NCBI RefSeq assembly: GCF_008831285.2
Contig: NC_045140.1
Coordinates: 13,433,036 to 13,497,035 of the forward strand
Source: Nymphaea colorata
Taxonomy: Eukaryota > Streptophyta > Magnoliopsida > Nymphaeales > Nymphaeaceae
Direction of reading: 5' to 3'
DNA: 64,000 bases
Shown here: piece after piece, positions 41,981-53,100 of the stretch
How the letters are laid out: the number at the start of each line of letters is the position of its first letter
Position numbering within the stretch: position 1 is the stretch's first letter
Program-made: the position numbers and the translations under genes
The notes under the pieces: model-generated
Database searches by the model: none
What the model was told of the DNA's origin: nothing
Seen by the model: the letters and a program-made list of their open reading frames with translations, nothing else

Positions 41981-43975
41981 TGCATTAGCTAATGATTGGA
42001 CACTTTGGCCCACTTAGTTACTTTCCATGGTATGGGCCATGGCCAAAAATCTTATTTGTTGTAGTGATCAATCATTTTCTTACATGTAGATTTGCAGAGC
42101 CGCTGGATGCAAGCCCATCCTTGCCGTATCTGATCTTTAGAACCCAGCCAAATTCTTGCCTCTTTTTTATGAAGCCGCTCACATGGCTCAGGTAACAGGT
42201 CTTTATGTTGGGTGATATTTGAGGGAGAGAAAGTCTTTCATGTTTTTGATAGACGTCTGAAAAATGAAATCATGCAGGAAGTGGTGTTTGAAGCATGCAA
42301 AAGTTGCAAGGAGATGGTGTTGAAGGAGTCCTTGCATATGCACATGGTTATGTGGGTGGTTCTCCATTGGAGTGTTCCAATATACCTTCTCATGCTTTGT
42401 CGCATTGAAGCTCTTCTGGTTAAATTTTCACTAGATTAATGATGATAGTTTCCCATCGAGTGTGTTCCTTGATGCTGAATTTCCTCTCTATTGTATGCTT
42501 ATGGGGGCTGGTTTTGTTTTCTACGAACTAATCTGGCTCTGAGGTGATGATTACATTTATTTGAAAGCCTGCTTACTGGAAGCTGATTTGGTGATGTTGG
42601 TTTTATGCCTGGTAGATGAATCAAAATGAGAAATGGAGCCTATGGCTGTTATTAGTAGGTGAACTGGCATGATGAGGATGGTCTCTTCATTGATCATCTG
42701 AATCAGAAACATCCGGAAAGAGAAGCTTCTCTCATAACTGGAAAAGATGCTACTTGCATCCGCAAACATGGTAAATGGATATAAAATTGCTGATTAGAAG
42801 CTTTTGTTTTGAGATGTTTTGAGTTAAACGAGTCGTGTATGGGTTTTATGAATCTCCATTGACGTAATGGAAGTTGTTGCATGAGTTGAATTTATAATTG
42901 ACACCTTTTCTGTACGTGATGTTTGGCTAAGATATAGCTTTTCTCAAGTGTATACTTGTAAGTTACACTATATCCTGGCCAATTGTTACCATTGTGCAAC
43001 TGTTACATGAGATTTGCCAGAATGCTGCTTTTGTGTTTTATATGTGATTTTTGATGGCATTCTTTCTAGAAGATAGTTACTACTGTAGTTCTTTAGAAAT
43101 CTAAAAAAATATTTATTTATCATCAAACACAGAAATATAGTTCTGGAAATATATTTCTCAGTCATCACACACACATCAAAATGGGAATCGGAAAGATTTT
43201 TCCCATTCATTTTTTCCAAGAAATATATTTCTATATTTTCAATTCCAGATTTTCAGGCCATCAAACGGCCCCATAATGAAGATGTAAAGTTTGTCAATGC
43301 ATGCAAATCATTCCCTTTAGTGGAGAAGTGCTGAAGTTTGCCAACGTTTAGAACACAGTCTTGAGGTTCTTGGAGTTGTAGTCTTGAGGTTCTTGGAGTT
43401 GCTGCAATAGAAGAAAGGTGATTCTCTTTTTCCTTCTCTGGGGGGTATTAGCAGAGACCCACTTCTCAGTTTTGAGTGAGACCGGGACCAGGTTGAGATC
43501 CCGGCTAACATTATCCGGTCTGATTTAAACTGTTCATTCTCGTTAGCTTTCATTTCCATATGTTCAACTAGTTCAGCCAACTAGGGTTGGACTTGAACTC
43601 ATCCATGCAAGTTCACTTGTTAATGAACGAGTCTAATTTGAGTTTGATTTGCTCGAGCTCGACTCAACTTGTTTAATAAACGAGTCGAATTTGAGTTTGA
43701 TTTACACGAGCTCGACTCGTCGTATTGCATGTTTGTTAATCTATATTAGCATGTCTATGACTTTTAACACTTTTGTGTTGTTTAAATTTTTTAACGCTTT
43801 TGTATTGTTTTAATTTACCAGATTGTAGAGAATTTTTCCTATTATTTAAGGTCTGGATTCAGATCATGAGAAACCATATCCAAGGTCTGAAACCTCACTG
43901 CTTGGATTCGGTACCCAAGCCTTTCATAAATATATGAGATTAAAAGTGATTTGATGAGAAACATATATTAAGTTA
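41981..43975. other. Unique sequence without recognised gene
   Basis: No exon set could be supported. Two small duplications are present: a 23-bp unit (AGTCTTGAGGTTCTTGGAG...) repeated at 43357-43379 and 43380-43402, and the GAGCTCGACTC repeat at 43628-43718. Confidence 0.5.
43628..43718. repeat. 53-bp tandem repeat rich in GAGCTCGACTC
   Basis: CGAGTC(T/G)AATTTGAG is followed by TTTGATTT and CGAGCTCGACTC in both copies (43628-43680 and 43681-43718). The CGAGCTCG core is palindromic. Such Leu/Ser-like GAGCTCGACTCG strings recur in plant genomes; no coding role is seen. Confidence 0.8.
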
Positions 43976-44260
43976 TGTTAGAATATCTTGTAATAGGGAA
44001 CCGGGTCCGGATATGGACCCGGTCCCATGTGCATGGATACCGAGGCTGGCTCGGTACCCTAGGCGGGGCTCTCTACCTCTCTCTCTTATAATCTCCACTT
44101 ATTGTAAATTAGTTGATTAAGTGGAAATAATTTTCTCTCCTAGGGTTGCGGTTTTGCCCCTAGGTTAGAGCTTCTCCGTGGTTTTTCACCTCTTCCTGAG
44201 GTTTTCCACGTATATCTTGTGTTTTGTCTTCGTTTTCTTCCTCCATTGCGTGTTTCTACA
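43976..44260 (+). repeat. 5' LTR of copia C
   Basis: It begins TGTTAGAATATC and ends GTTTCTACA; TGGTATCAGAGCC follows. Confidence 0.95.
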
Positions 44261-44514
44261 TGGTATCAGAGCCAGCGTGTGTGGGATTTGTTCTGTGATC
44301 GTGTGATTCCGTCGCTGCTTTGTGCTTTCCCGCCGCCGGTTCTCCTTGAGCCGCCATCGCCGTCGTCAGTTATAGCGCTGCCGCCGTTGCCTGTTCCATT
44401 GTCGTCGTCTTCTTAGCATTGTTGCCTCCTGTGCCATCGTCGTGGTTCTTGGGCCACAACCCTGGTCGTGTTTCCTGGTGCTGTTTTTTTTTTTGTCTCT
44501 CTTTGGTGTTCCTG

Positions 44515-47500
44515 ATGGCAGAAGAAATGACTCCCAAGATCGATGTTGCCTTTGACACAAACAACAATACCAAGAGCGAGCACTTGCCGGTTCAAGTCAC
44601 CTCCATTTAACTGAATAAAGACAACTATCTCTCTTGGTCTGTTGCACTCGAAATAGGGATAACTAGTTGCGGTCATCTTTCTTATATCACGGGAGAGAAA
44701 CCTGCGCCCAGTAAAACAGATCCTCATTGGGCGACTTGGGCATTGGAAGACAGTCAAGTTAAGGTGTGGATCATTAGCTCTATTTCTGCTGATATTCAGC
44801 CACTTATTTTGCGAAAGTCGACCGCCTATGATATGTGGACTATGCTTGCGAGGATGTATGGCCGTAAGAAAAGAGTCCTGCATATGTACCAGATTAAACT
44901 TAGCATCTACTCCCTTAAACAGGGTGAGTTGTCTGTGGCATCCTTCTATGCAGCCCTGAAAACTAAATGGAAGGAACTGGACTATCATGTGAATGATGAC
45001 TAGAATTGTGGTTCTGATCATGCCTTGTACTTGAAAAAAGAATGGATGGACCGGACCTTTATTTTTCTTGGAGGTCTGCGTGATGAATTTGAATCCATTA
45101 GGAGTCAAATTCTCAACTGTGATGAGATCCCTGGGATTGAGGAAGTGTATGCTTGGGTGGAATCTGAGGAACAACGACGTCAGGTGATGCATATTGACTC
45201 CAGTCATGGGAGTTCCCCCTCAGCCTTTGTTAGTCGTACTTCAGGGACTGGACAGCATCCTGTTTGACGTTGTAGTCATTGTAACAAGTTGGGGCATTCT
45301 GTTGATTTCTGTTGGGATATTCACCCTGAAAAGCGGCTTACCCATGGTCGTCCTCCTTCTAGTCGGCGGGGTCCTCCTGTGCCTACTTCTAGTCAGGATA
45401 GCTCCTCGAGTGTTGAAAAATCAAAGCTCTCCTCTGACCAAATCAAGGAATTGCAAACTTACATCAGTCAGCTATCTATGGCCTCTACTACTCCGGAGGA
45501 AGCATCCACGTCTGAGGGAGCTAAGTTAGCCCAAGCTCTTGTTGCCACAAGCGTTCAAGGTAATTCCTCTCTTGGTGATTGGATTGTTGACAGCGGAGCT
45601 ACGCATCATATGACAGGGGACCCTAAGATGTTTCAAGAATACAAATTGTCTTCCGGGCAGCAACGCGTGTCTATGGCTGATGGGTCTTCTATTTATGTGG
45701 CTGGAAAAGGGAATTTGTCCTTGTTGAATAAATACCGTCTTCATAATGCTCTTCACGTTCCTAATATTCCTGTGAATCTGCTATCTGTCAGCAGTATTAC
45801 CAAAGAACTCAATTGCAATCTAATCTTCTCTGCTGATCGTTGTTTCCTACAGGACTTGGTGACGGGGAAGAAGATTGGGATTGGTTCGGTTATTGATGGA
45901 CTCTACAGACTGCCCGTGCAGGTTGCTTCTGCTCTCATTCCAGCCACTAGTGGATAGTTGTCAGGCGTGGAGGACAGATCTACTATCATGCGATGGCACG
46001 AGCGGCTTGGACATCTCCCATTCCAGTTGATTAAGAAGTTGTTTCCTAGGTTTTTTACTTCTGTTTCCATGGACTCCTTCACCTGTGAAGTGTATCAGTT
46101 GGCTAAACATGTTAGAGCTTCGTACCTTATTTCTTTCAATAAAACCACCCGTCTGTTTGCTTTGGTTTACTCTGATGTTTGGGGTCCTTCGGGAGTACCC
46201 ACTTGTCGTGGTTTTCATTACTTTATGACTCTTATTGATGACTACTCCCGTTGTACGTTCGTGTACCTGTTGAAAGAACGTAGTGAAGTTCCCGTCATTG
46301 TCAAAAATTTTGTTGCATTTGTTGAGACTCAATTTCAGACATCTGTTCAGGCTTTCCGCACTGATAATGCTCAAGAGTATGTCTCCCAATCCCTAGATGA
46401 CTTCTTGAGGAGCAAGGGTATTGTTCATGAGATGTCCTGTAGTTATACACCTCCCCAAAATGGCGTGGCTGAACGGAAAAATCACCATTTATTAGATGTC
46501 ACCCGGGCTATTATGTTTCATAGACATGTTCCTAAGTGCTACTGGGGTGATGCTCTTCTCACTAGTGCTGACCTAATTAATCGTATGCCTACTCGTGTGT
46601 TGAATGGTCGTTCCCCTTATTCTGTGCTCATGCCCACTCATAACCCTTGGCCTCTTACTCCTCGGGTGTTTGGGTGTATTTGTTTTGTCCATGACCACAG
46701 TCCAACCCTCAAGAAGCTTGACCCTCGGTCTATCAAAGTTGTCTTCTTGGGGTATTCCTCAACTCAAAAGGGATACAAATGTATTGATCCTACCACCTCC
46801 AAAATTTATGTCTCCCGGGATGTTACCTTTCATGAACATGAGGCGTACTTTCCTATGAATCCTCTTCAGGGGGAGTGTATAGGAAACAGTGTGGAAGAGT
46901 ATTCTTCAAACCAATTGATTCAATTTATGGATTTCTTGGACTACAAGGTTAGTCACAGTGTGGTAGACACAGTCAGAGATGATAGAGACAGTCATGTGGA
47001 AGGGGGCCCTAGGGATGAACAGCCCACTACCCGTGGTCATTTGTTTGGCCAGGTGTACACCAGGAAGAAGAAAGATGTGCTTGAAGATGTTGATGTAACC
47101 AATCCCAATCCTGTGAGTTCTCCGAATGAACCAAGTCCACTAAATGAAGATCTTCCCATAGCCTTGCGCAAGGGAACCAGGTCATGTACTTCTCACCCCA
47201 TTCAGAGATTTGTTTCATATGCGAAACTCAGCAAGGATTACAAATGCTTTATTACTTCCTTGTCTATGTCTGTGATTCCCAGGTGTGTGAAAGATGCTAA
47301 AGAGGATCCTAAATGGCTACAGGCCATGACAGATGAGATGGATGCCTTGGCAAAGAACAACACTTGAGAAGTGGTTGATATTCCCAAGGGGACTCACTTA
47401 GTTGGTTCCAAGTGGGTGTTTAATATGAAGTACAAACCTGATGGTACTGTGGAACGGTATAAGGCTCGCCTACTGGCAAAGGGGTTCAGCCAAAAATATG

Positions 47501-48821
47501 GAATTGATTATCTTGAAATCGTTGCTCCTGTTGCTAAACTGAAGACAGTGAGGGTCATCTTAGCACTAGTAGTGCAAAAGAAGTGGAGCATGGACCAGCT
47601 TGATGTCAAGAATGCATTCCTAAACGGCCATCTAGAGGAAGAGGTCTATATGAGCATGTCTCCTGGGTATGCCCAAAGCGGAAAATGTTGTCATCTCAAG
47701 AAAGCCTTGTATGGACTGAAGCAATCTCCTAGAGCATGGTTTGGAAGACTGAGGGTAGTGATGAGGACTAATGGATACAAACAGGGAAACGGTGATCACA
47801 CCCTATTCATTAAGCAGAGAAATGGTCTGGTGAGTCTTCTTCTTGTATATGTTGATGATATGATTGTCACAGGTGACGACGAAGAAGAGAAAAGGAAGAT
47901 GAAGGAGAGATTAGCTGCTGAATTTGATCTTAAAGACCTGGGAAAATTAAGGTATTTTCTGGGAATAGAGATTGCTCGATCAGAGACAGGACTTGTTATG
48001 AACCAAAGGAAGTACACTCTGGATCTTCTAAAGGAGACAGGTAAACTAGGATGCAGGCCCTTTCTAACTCCAATGAAGTCTGGTACAAAGATAAGTATCA
48101 AAACTGGTAACATCCTGGATGAGGAAGGAAAAGGACGATATCAGAGGCTGGTTGGTATGCTTATTTATCTTACTCTTACTCGCCCTGATATTACTTATGT
48201 TGTAAATGTGTTGAGTCGGTTTATGCATGCTCCTACTGATTGTCACTGGAAGAGTGCAGAAAGAGTGTTGGGGTACCTAAAGAATGACCCAGGGAAAGGA
48301 TTATTGTATACTCAGCAGGACCAACTGAATATTGAAGGATACTCTGACACCGATTGGGCAGGGTGCACAGATACTAGAAGGTCTACCACATGGTACTGTA
48401 TCTTTCTGGGGGTAACCTGGTGGTATGGAGGAGTAAAAGGCAGGAAGTCTGTTCTAGATCCAGTGCTGAGGCTGAATACAGGGCAGTTGCTATGGGGGTT
48501 ACAAAAATGTTATGGCTAAAGATTCTTCTAGCAGATATTGGGGTTGAAATGGAAGAGAAGATGAAGATGTATTGTGACAACAAGTCTGCGATTAACCTAG
48601 CTAATAATCTTGTCCTTCATGACAGAACCAAACATGTGGAGATAGATCGCCATTTCATACGGGAACGCATAGATTCAAAGAAATTGATCCTGCTTTATAT
48701 GAAGCCTGAAGATCAAGTTGCAGATGTTTTAACTAAAGCCTTATGTACATCTCAATTTGAAAAGAATGTTAGCAAGCTTGGCATGTTCGACATGTATGCA
48801 AAGCTTGAGGGGGAGTGTTAG
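44515..48821 (+). pseudogene. Copia C gag-pol polyprotein, one frame with five stops and a frameshift
   Basis: From ATG 44515 a single frame runs through gag, a zinc knuckle CSHCNKLGHSVDFC, protease (WIVDSGATHHMTG near 45580-45618), integrase (zinc domain, SDVWGP, RTDNAQEY, NGVAERK), RT (YVDDMIVTGD near 47850) and RNase H. Stops interrupt it at 44608-44610 (TAA), 45001-45003 (TAG for Trp), 45265-45267 (TGA for Arg, just before the zinc knuckle), 45955-45957 (TAG for Gln) and 47365-47367 (TGA for Trp). A one-base deletion near 48408 moves RNase H (SSAEAEYRAVAMG, CDNKSAINLANN) into the next frame, ending at 48821. Length and order are those of a normal copia polyprotein. The conserved catalytic motifs survive, so decay looks fairly recent. 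Confidence 0.95.
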
Positions 48822-49102
48822 AATATCTTGTAATAGGGAACCGGGTCCGGATATGGACCCGGTCCCATGGGCAAGGATACCGAGGCTGGCTCAGTACCCT
48901 AGGCGGGGCTCTCTACCTCTCTCTCTAATAATCTCCACTTATTGTAAATTAGTTGATTAAGTGAAAATAATTTTCTCTCTCCTAGGGTTGCGGCTTTGCC
49001 CCTAGGTTAGAGCTTTTCCATGGTTTTTCACCTCTTCCTGAGGTTTTCCACGTATATCTTGTGTTTTGTCTTCGTTTTCTTCCTCCATTGCGTGTTTCTA
49101 CA
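48816..49102 (+). repeat. 3' LTR of copia C
   Basis: This 287-bp LTR directly follows the polypurine tract and ends GTTTCTACA before AGTTA. Confidence 0.95.
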
Positions 49103-49107
49103 AGTTA

Positions 49108-50190
49108 GTTGTTTTAAAATTGTTTTAATTAAAAAAATATTATACCATGAAAGTTTGTATAGTAGAAAAATCTTTTTTTTTTTACAAAAAATCTTAAACT
49201 AAAACATGATTTATAAGTAATATTATGTTTTCAAAAAGACAGATTCCAATCTCATAGGTTTGAATGCATATACTATATAATTAGTTCAACGTATGTCATT
49301 TATGTTAAATACCAAGACCCTTGTGCTCCTCTTGTCATAGAACCCAAGTCATATGGGTAAGGGTGCGGGTTCAGTACAAGAAGTATGAGGAGACGTGTAC
49401 ATAGATATTATATATAATGTCCAAAAAAATTCTCGAAGTTAAAGAAAAATAAGAGGAAGATATATAATCTAGATGGATGGAAAAAGAAAAAGAAAAAATC
49501 AAAATTAAAACAAAAACAAAAATTAAGATGGAAAAAGAAAAAGAAACTATCAAAATTAAAACAAAAATTAAGTTTTAAAACCCAGCTGTATCCACGTACT
49601 TGTGTGTTACTGTACCTACATACTGACACAGATATACGCGTGTCACTTAGCATAGAACTGTCACCAGTCATAGAACTATGACCATCGTTCAAATCAGAGC
49701 CAAATTTGACACTTTCAATTGGTCACGTAACAGTCTGCATCCTCAAACATGGATCGTTTCCAAGACTCTAATTAAGGAAGAATCGGGGATCGATTCAAAA
49801 TTCTTGATAAGGGAAAGATGAATCCTGAAGATTGCCAGTAAAGTAAGAGAAAACTCCAAAATTTACAGATCATTATGCTATTGCTATTCTGCGCACGATA
49901 CAGTCCCTCTTCATTATCCATATACCTTATTGATATCCTCATGTTTTTTTATGTTCTTATCGGTTGTGACATTTATATACAGGCTCAGTTCACGCTCTTT
50001 ACTGAATCGTTGATAGTTTAAATGCTGCAGGGACGATGAACAATTAAATGTAAAATTTACTTCAGAGCTGTCCAATCTCAAAAACTAGTAAAGAAGAAAA
50101 TGACTGAACTACTGATTAATCTAAATTTACATGAAATTACAGTAAAGGATTCGAATACGTTCATGGACTAATTTATTGACTGTCCTAGTC
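49108..50190. other. Intergenic sequence 3' of the NSUN gene
   Basis: It is A/T-rich, with AAAAAGAAAAAG runs near 49480-49560. It probably includes the 3' UTR of the minus-strand gene ending at 50191, but no poly(A) signal was chosen with confidence. Confidence 0.4.
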
Positions 50191-53100
50191 TTAGAACAAT
50201 TTCACGATCTTGGCAATAAATAGCCCACTTGTTCGGGATGTGCAGGTATCAAATCTTATCGTCCTTGGAATCCTTCTACTCCTACAAGGCCAACCCTCTG
50301 CAGCACGAGTATCTTGCAGCTCTAATTAAGTCAAAACAGTGAACAATAAAAGAAATCAGTTACAGTATCTCTTTGAACAACAATTACTATCTCTATTCTT
50401 CTGACCAAATTTCAGGACATCCATGATAATAAAAAGCCAAGCAGCAAATTTTCCAGTAAATTTTTTCCTGTGTTGCTCAGCATTCTTCTATGTGATTTCT
50501 CTTTTTCTGCCGAAGTGCCAGCAGGATCTACTGTACTAAAGTGCAAGTAACGTTGGTGTGAAAGCATAACATTTCAATTTGAACCCACCCAACCCAATTG
50601 AGAAGAACCAAACCTAACAGACACTTTTCTCTGGTGGGAACGTACTCCAAGTAATGGGTACCTTGCGGGGAACTCGACCCACCTAATCAGGTCTTGTATA
50701 TACAGGAGGAAGGGCTGCTCCTAGGTGTATGCAGGGGGTGAATTTGTCACAAGAATGGATTCCACATCAAATCCTTTTGGGAGTTGCAGACATGCTTGTG
50801 CAAATTCGGTCGACAGCTACAAGGAAAAGAGAAAGAAAGGAAATTGTGCCCAACCATTATGCTGCTAAATCTCTAACATCATTAACTAAAAGTCCAAAAC
50901 TACATTGCAACTGCATGTGCACCACCTTTTTTTTTTTAACAGTTGCAAATTATGATCAGATTTGCTGTTGGCTATTATTGTGCAAAAATCTAGACTATAG
51001 AGTATTTTAACCATTGTCAAATATATAGTGTGGGCATTATATGGTGATGAATTTCTTGGGTATAATACAAAAAAATTGTATATCTCAGAATATCTCAGCA
51101 AATTTTTAAAAATTTAAAACTTTTAAAAATCCTGAAAATTATAATACAATAAAATAAATAAGAAATTAATAAAAATACGAAAAAAACATGTATAATACGT
51201 GTTTTTTTCGTGTTTTTTAATATTTTGGATTTTTTTTTCAAAAGGACGTGTCTTATTGTCGTTTTATATGGCTGACTTATTTTTCGCGTATTTAACGCCT
51301 CTTTTTCGATTAAGACACGATATTTGTGACAATGATTTAATTTCACTCTTCCTTGTGACAAATGCATAACTCAACATTTCCTTGCTGTGTAACCTTTTCA
51401 ACAATCATTTTTTAATTTTCTGGTTTTCTATATTTTTCTCTGAACGCTTTATCTTTTCTAAAATTGTGAAAAAGGAAAATATGTTTTTCACGGTATACTC
51501 TTCCATGGTAGGTATCACTTGAAAAACAAACAGGTATTACAGAAATAATCATCAAAGAAATAAAGAACTTTAACTAAGATTTCCTAAAGGATAGCGTTAT
51601 TGCCAGCAGAAGGATTGTTTGAAAGAAACTGCTCGACCACATCTTCATTTTGAGCAACAGTCAACCTGTTCAAAGGCAGCAGTCGTCAACTACTATAGGA
51701 TTAAATTCCACACAGAAGGACTATAACATGAAATTTAAAAAACAAAAATTGCATTGATGTCCCAACTCCCAAGTGCTAAATATAGATATTTACATGCATG
51801 TGCTATACACAAGTGACCCTCCGACTTTAAGCAATCTAAAACCATTAGTAAGAAGCTGTAACTGCACAGAGTTTTAAGAAAAATCATTCATGTAGCATTT
51901 AGATCAAATAGATCTGCAGAAAGGTTGAACCAACCTGAAAAGCGAGAAAAAAGAGAATAAAATGATGCAATGAGAAAAAGTTTAACAACTTCAAGCAAAA
52001 AGTAGGAACATAACCAAAAAAGAAAAACTAAAATTTTAAAGAGTGTTCCTTTTCCTGAAAAGAAAGTATCTAAAAATCAAGTCAAGTTTTGTGACGTCTA
52101 AAAATAATCAATTATTGTTAGAAATCTAAATACAGATGCACAAAAATTTTAAAGAGTGTTCCTTTTCCTGAAAAGAAAGTATCTAAAAATCAAGTCAAGT
52201 TTTGTGACGTCTAAAAATAATCAATTATTGTTAGAAATCTAAATACAGATGCACAAAAAATGGTGTGGTGCTCCACACTTCCTGGTTTTAACCTTTTAGG
52301 AGAAGACATTGATCTACAGTAAAATGTCCTCATAACCCTGATTACTATCACGTTGCTCCTAGTGGATTGATATGAAAAACAGTTTGAAGCACTTTCAGAA
52401 GAAGTACCTCCTAGCTGTTGTACTTCCTATTTTACCAGGTCATATTACGGATTATAGCCTTGCTGCCCCGAATCGTCCCCAAGAAAATAACTCTTCAATT
52501 TCAAAATTTGATGTCTTTTAGAGTCATGGTCATACAAGTATAAACATCCATTACATTATTTCTTTAAATTTTAAACTTTAAACTAATCGAAGTTGACAAT
52601 TACATTTTAAAAAAGGAAACTGCAAATAATTAAAATACAAAATGGATAGCACCGCAAGTTCATATTTCTCTTTTCTATATTGACAGGCAAGGGATATGCA
52701 AACTCGTGAAGAGGATAGCATTGGATTTGCCAATCAGATCAGTAACAAATGGAAACCAATATCTCCTCATAACTCAGGAACCCTAGTGCGGCTATTCATA
52801 AGGCTCAGATGTCTTTTCTAAAGCAATTCAGCATCAGTGATTTGGAAACATAAATAAGGATCATAGGAATGTTAATTCAGCGGGTGAAAACCTGTAACTA
52901 AAATATGATCAATTTAAAATCTCTAGATTGATACGGCTAGGGATTCAACATATTTTGCCTGGAGTTGAGTCAATGAACCAATTCTTTCTGAATCCAACAG
53001 TCTTCTTTGAAGAGTGTCCCATCCCCAATCTTCAAACTTGAGGATCTGCTTAACAGACCCATCATGTGTGCACTCAGCATCAACCAAGACCTAACAAATG

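Larger units (their letters stand above)
43976..49102 (+). mobile_element. Ty1/copia element C, full length
   Basis: The LTRs are 43976-44260 (285 bp) and 48816-49102 (287 bp), with about eight substitutions and one 2-bp indel between them by eye, roughly 97% identity. The target duplication is AGTTA at 43971-43975 and 49103-49107. The tRNA-Met primer site is 44261-44272 and the polypurine tract GCTTGAGGGGGAG is 48803-48815. Total length is 5127 bp. It is the same family as B at 15916-20514 and its protease segment shows what B lost. All structural parts are present, but the polyprotein frame has five stops and a one-base deletion. Confidence 0.97.

Noticed and set aside
49408-49692. Phe-rich open frame on the minus strand
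   Set aside because: It is the translation of AAAAAGAAAAAG runs, with no conserved features.
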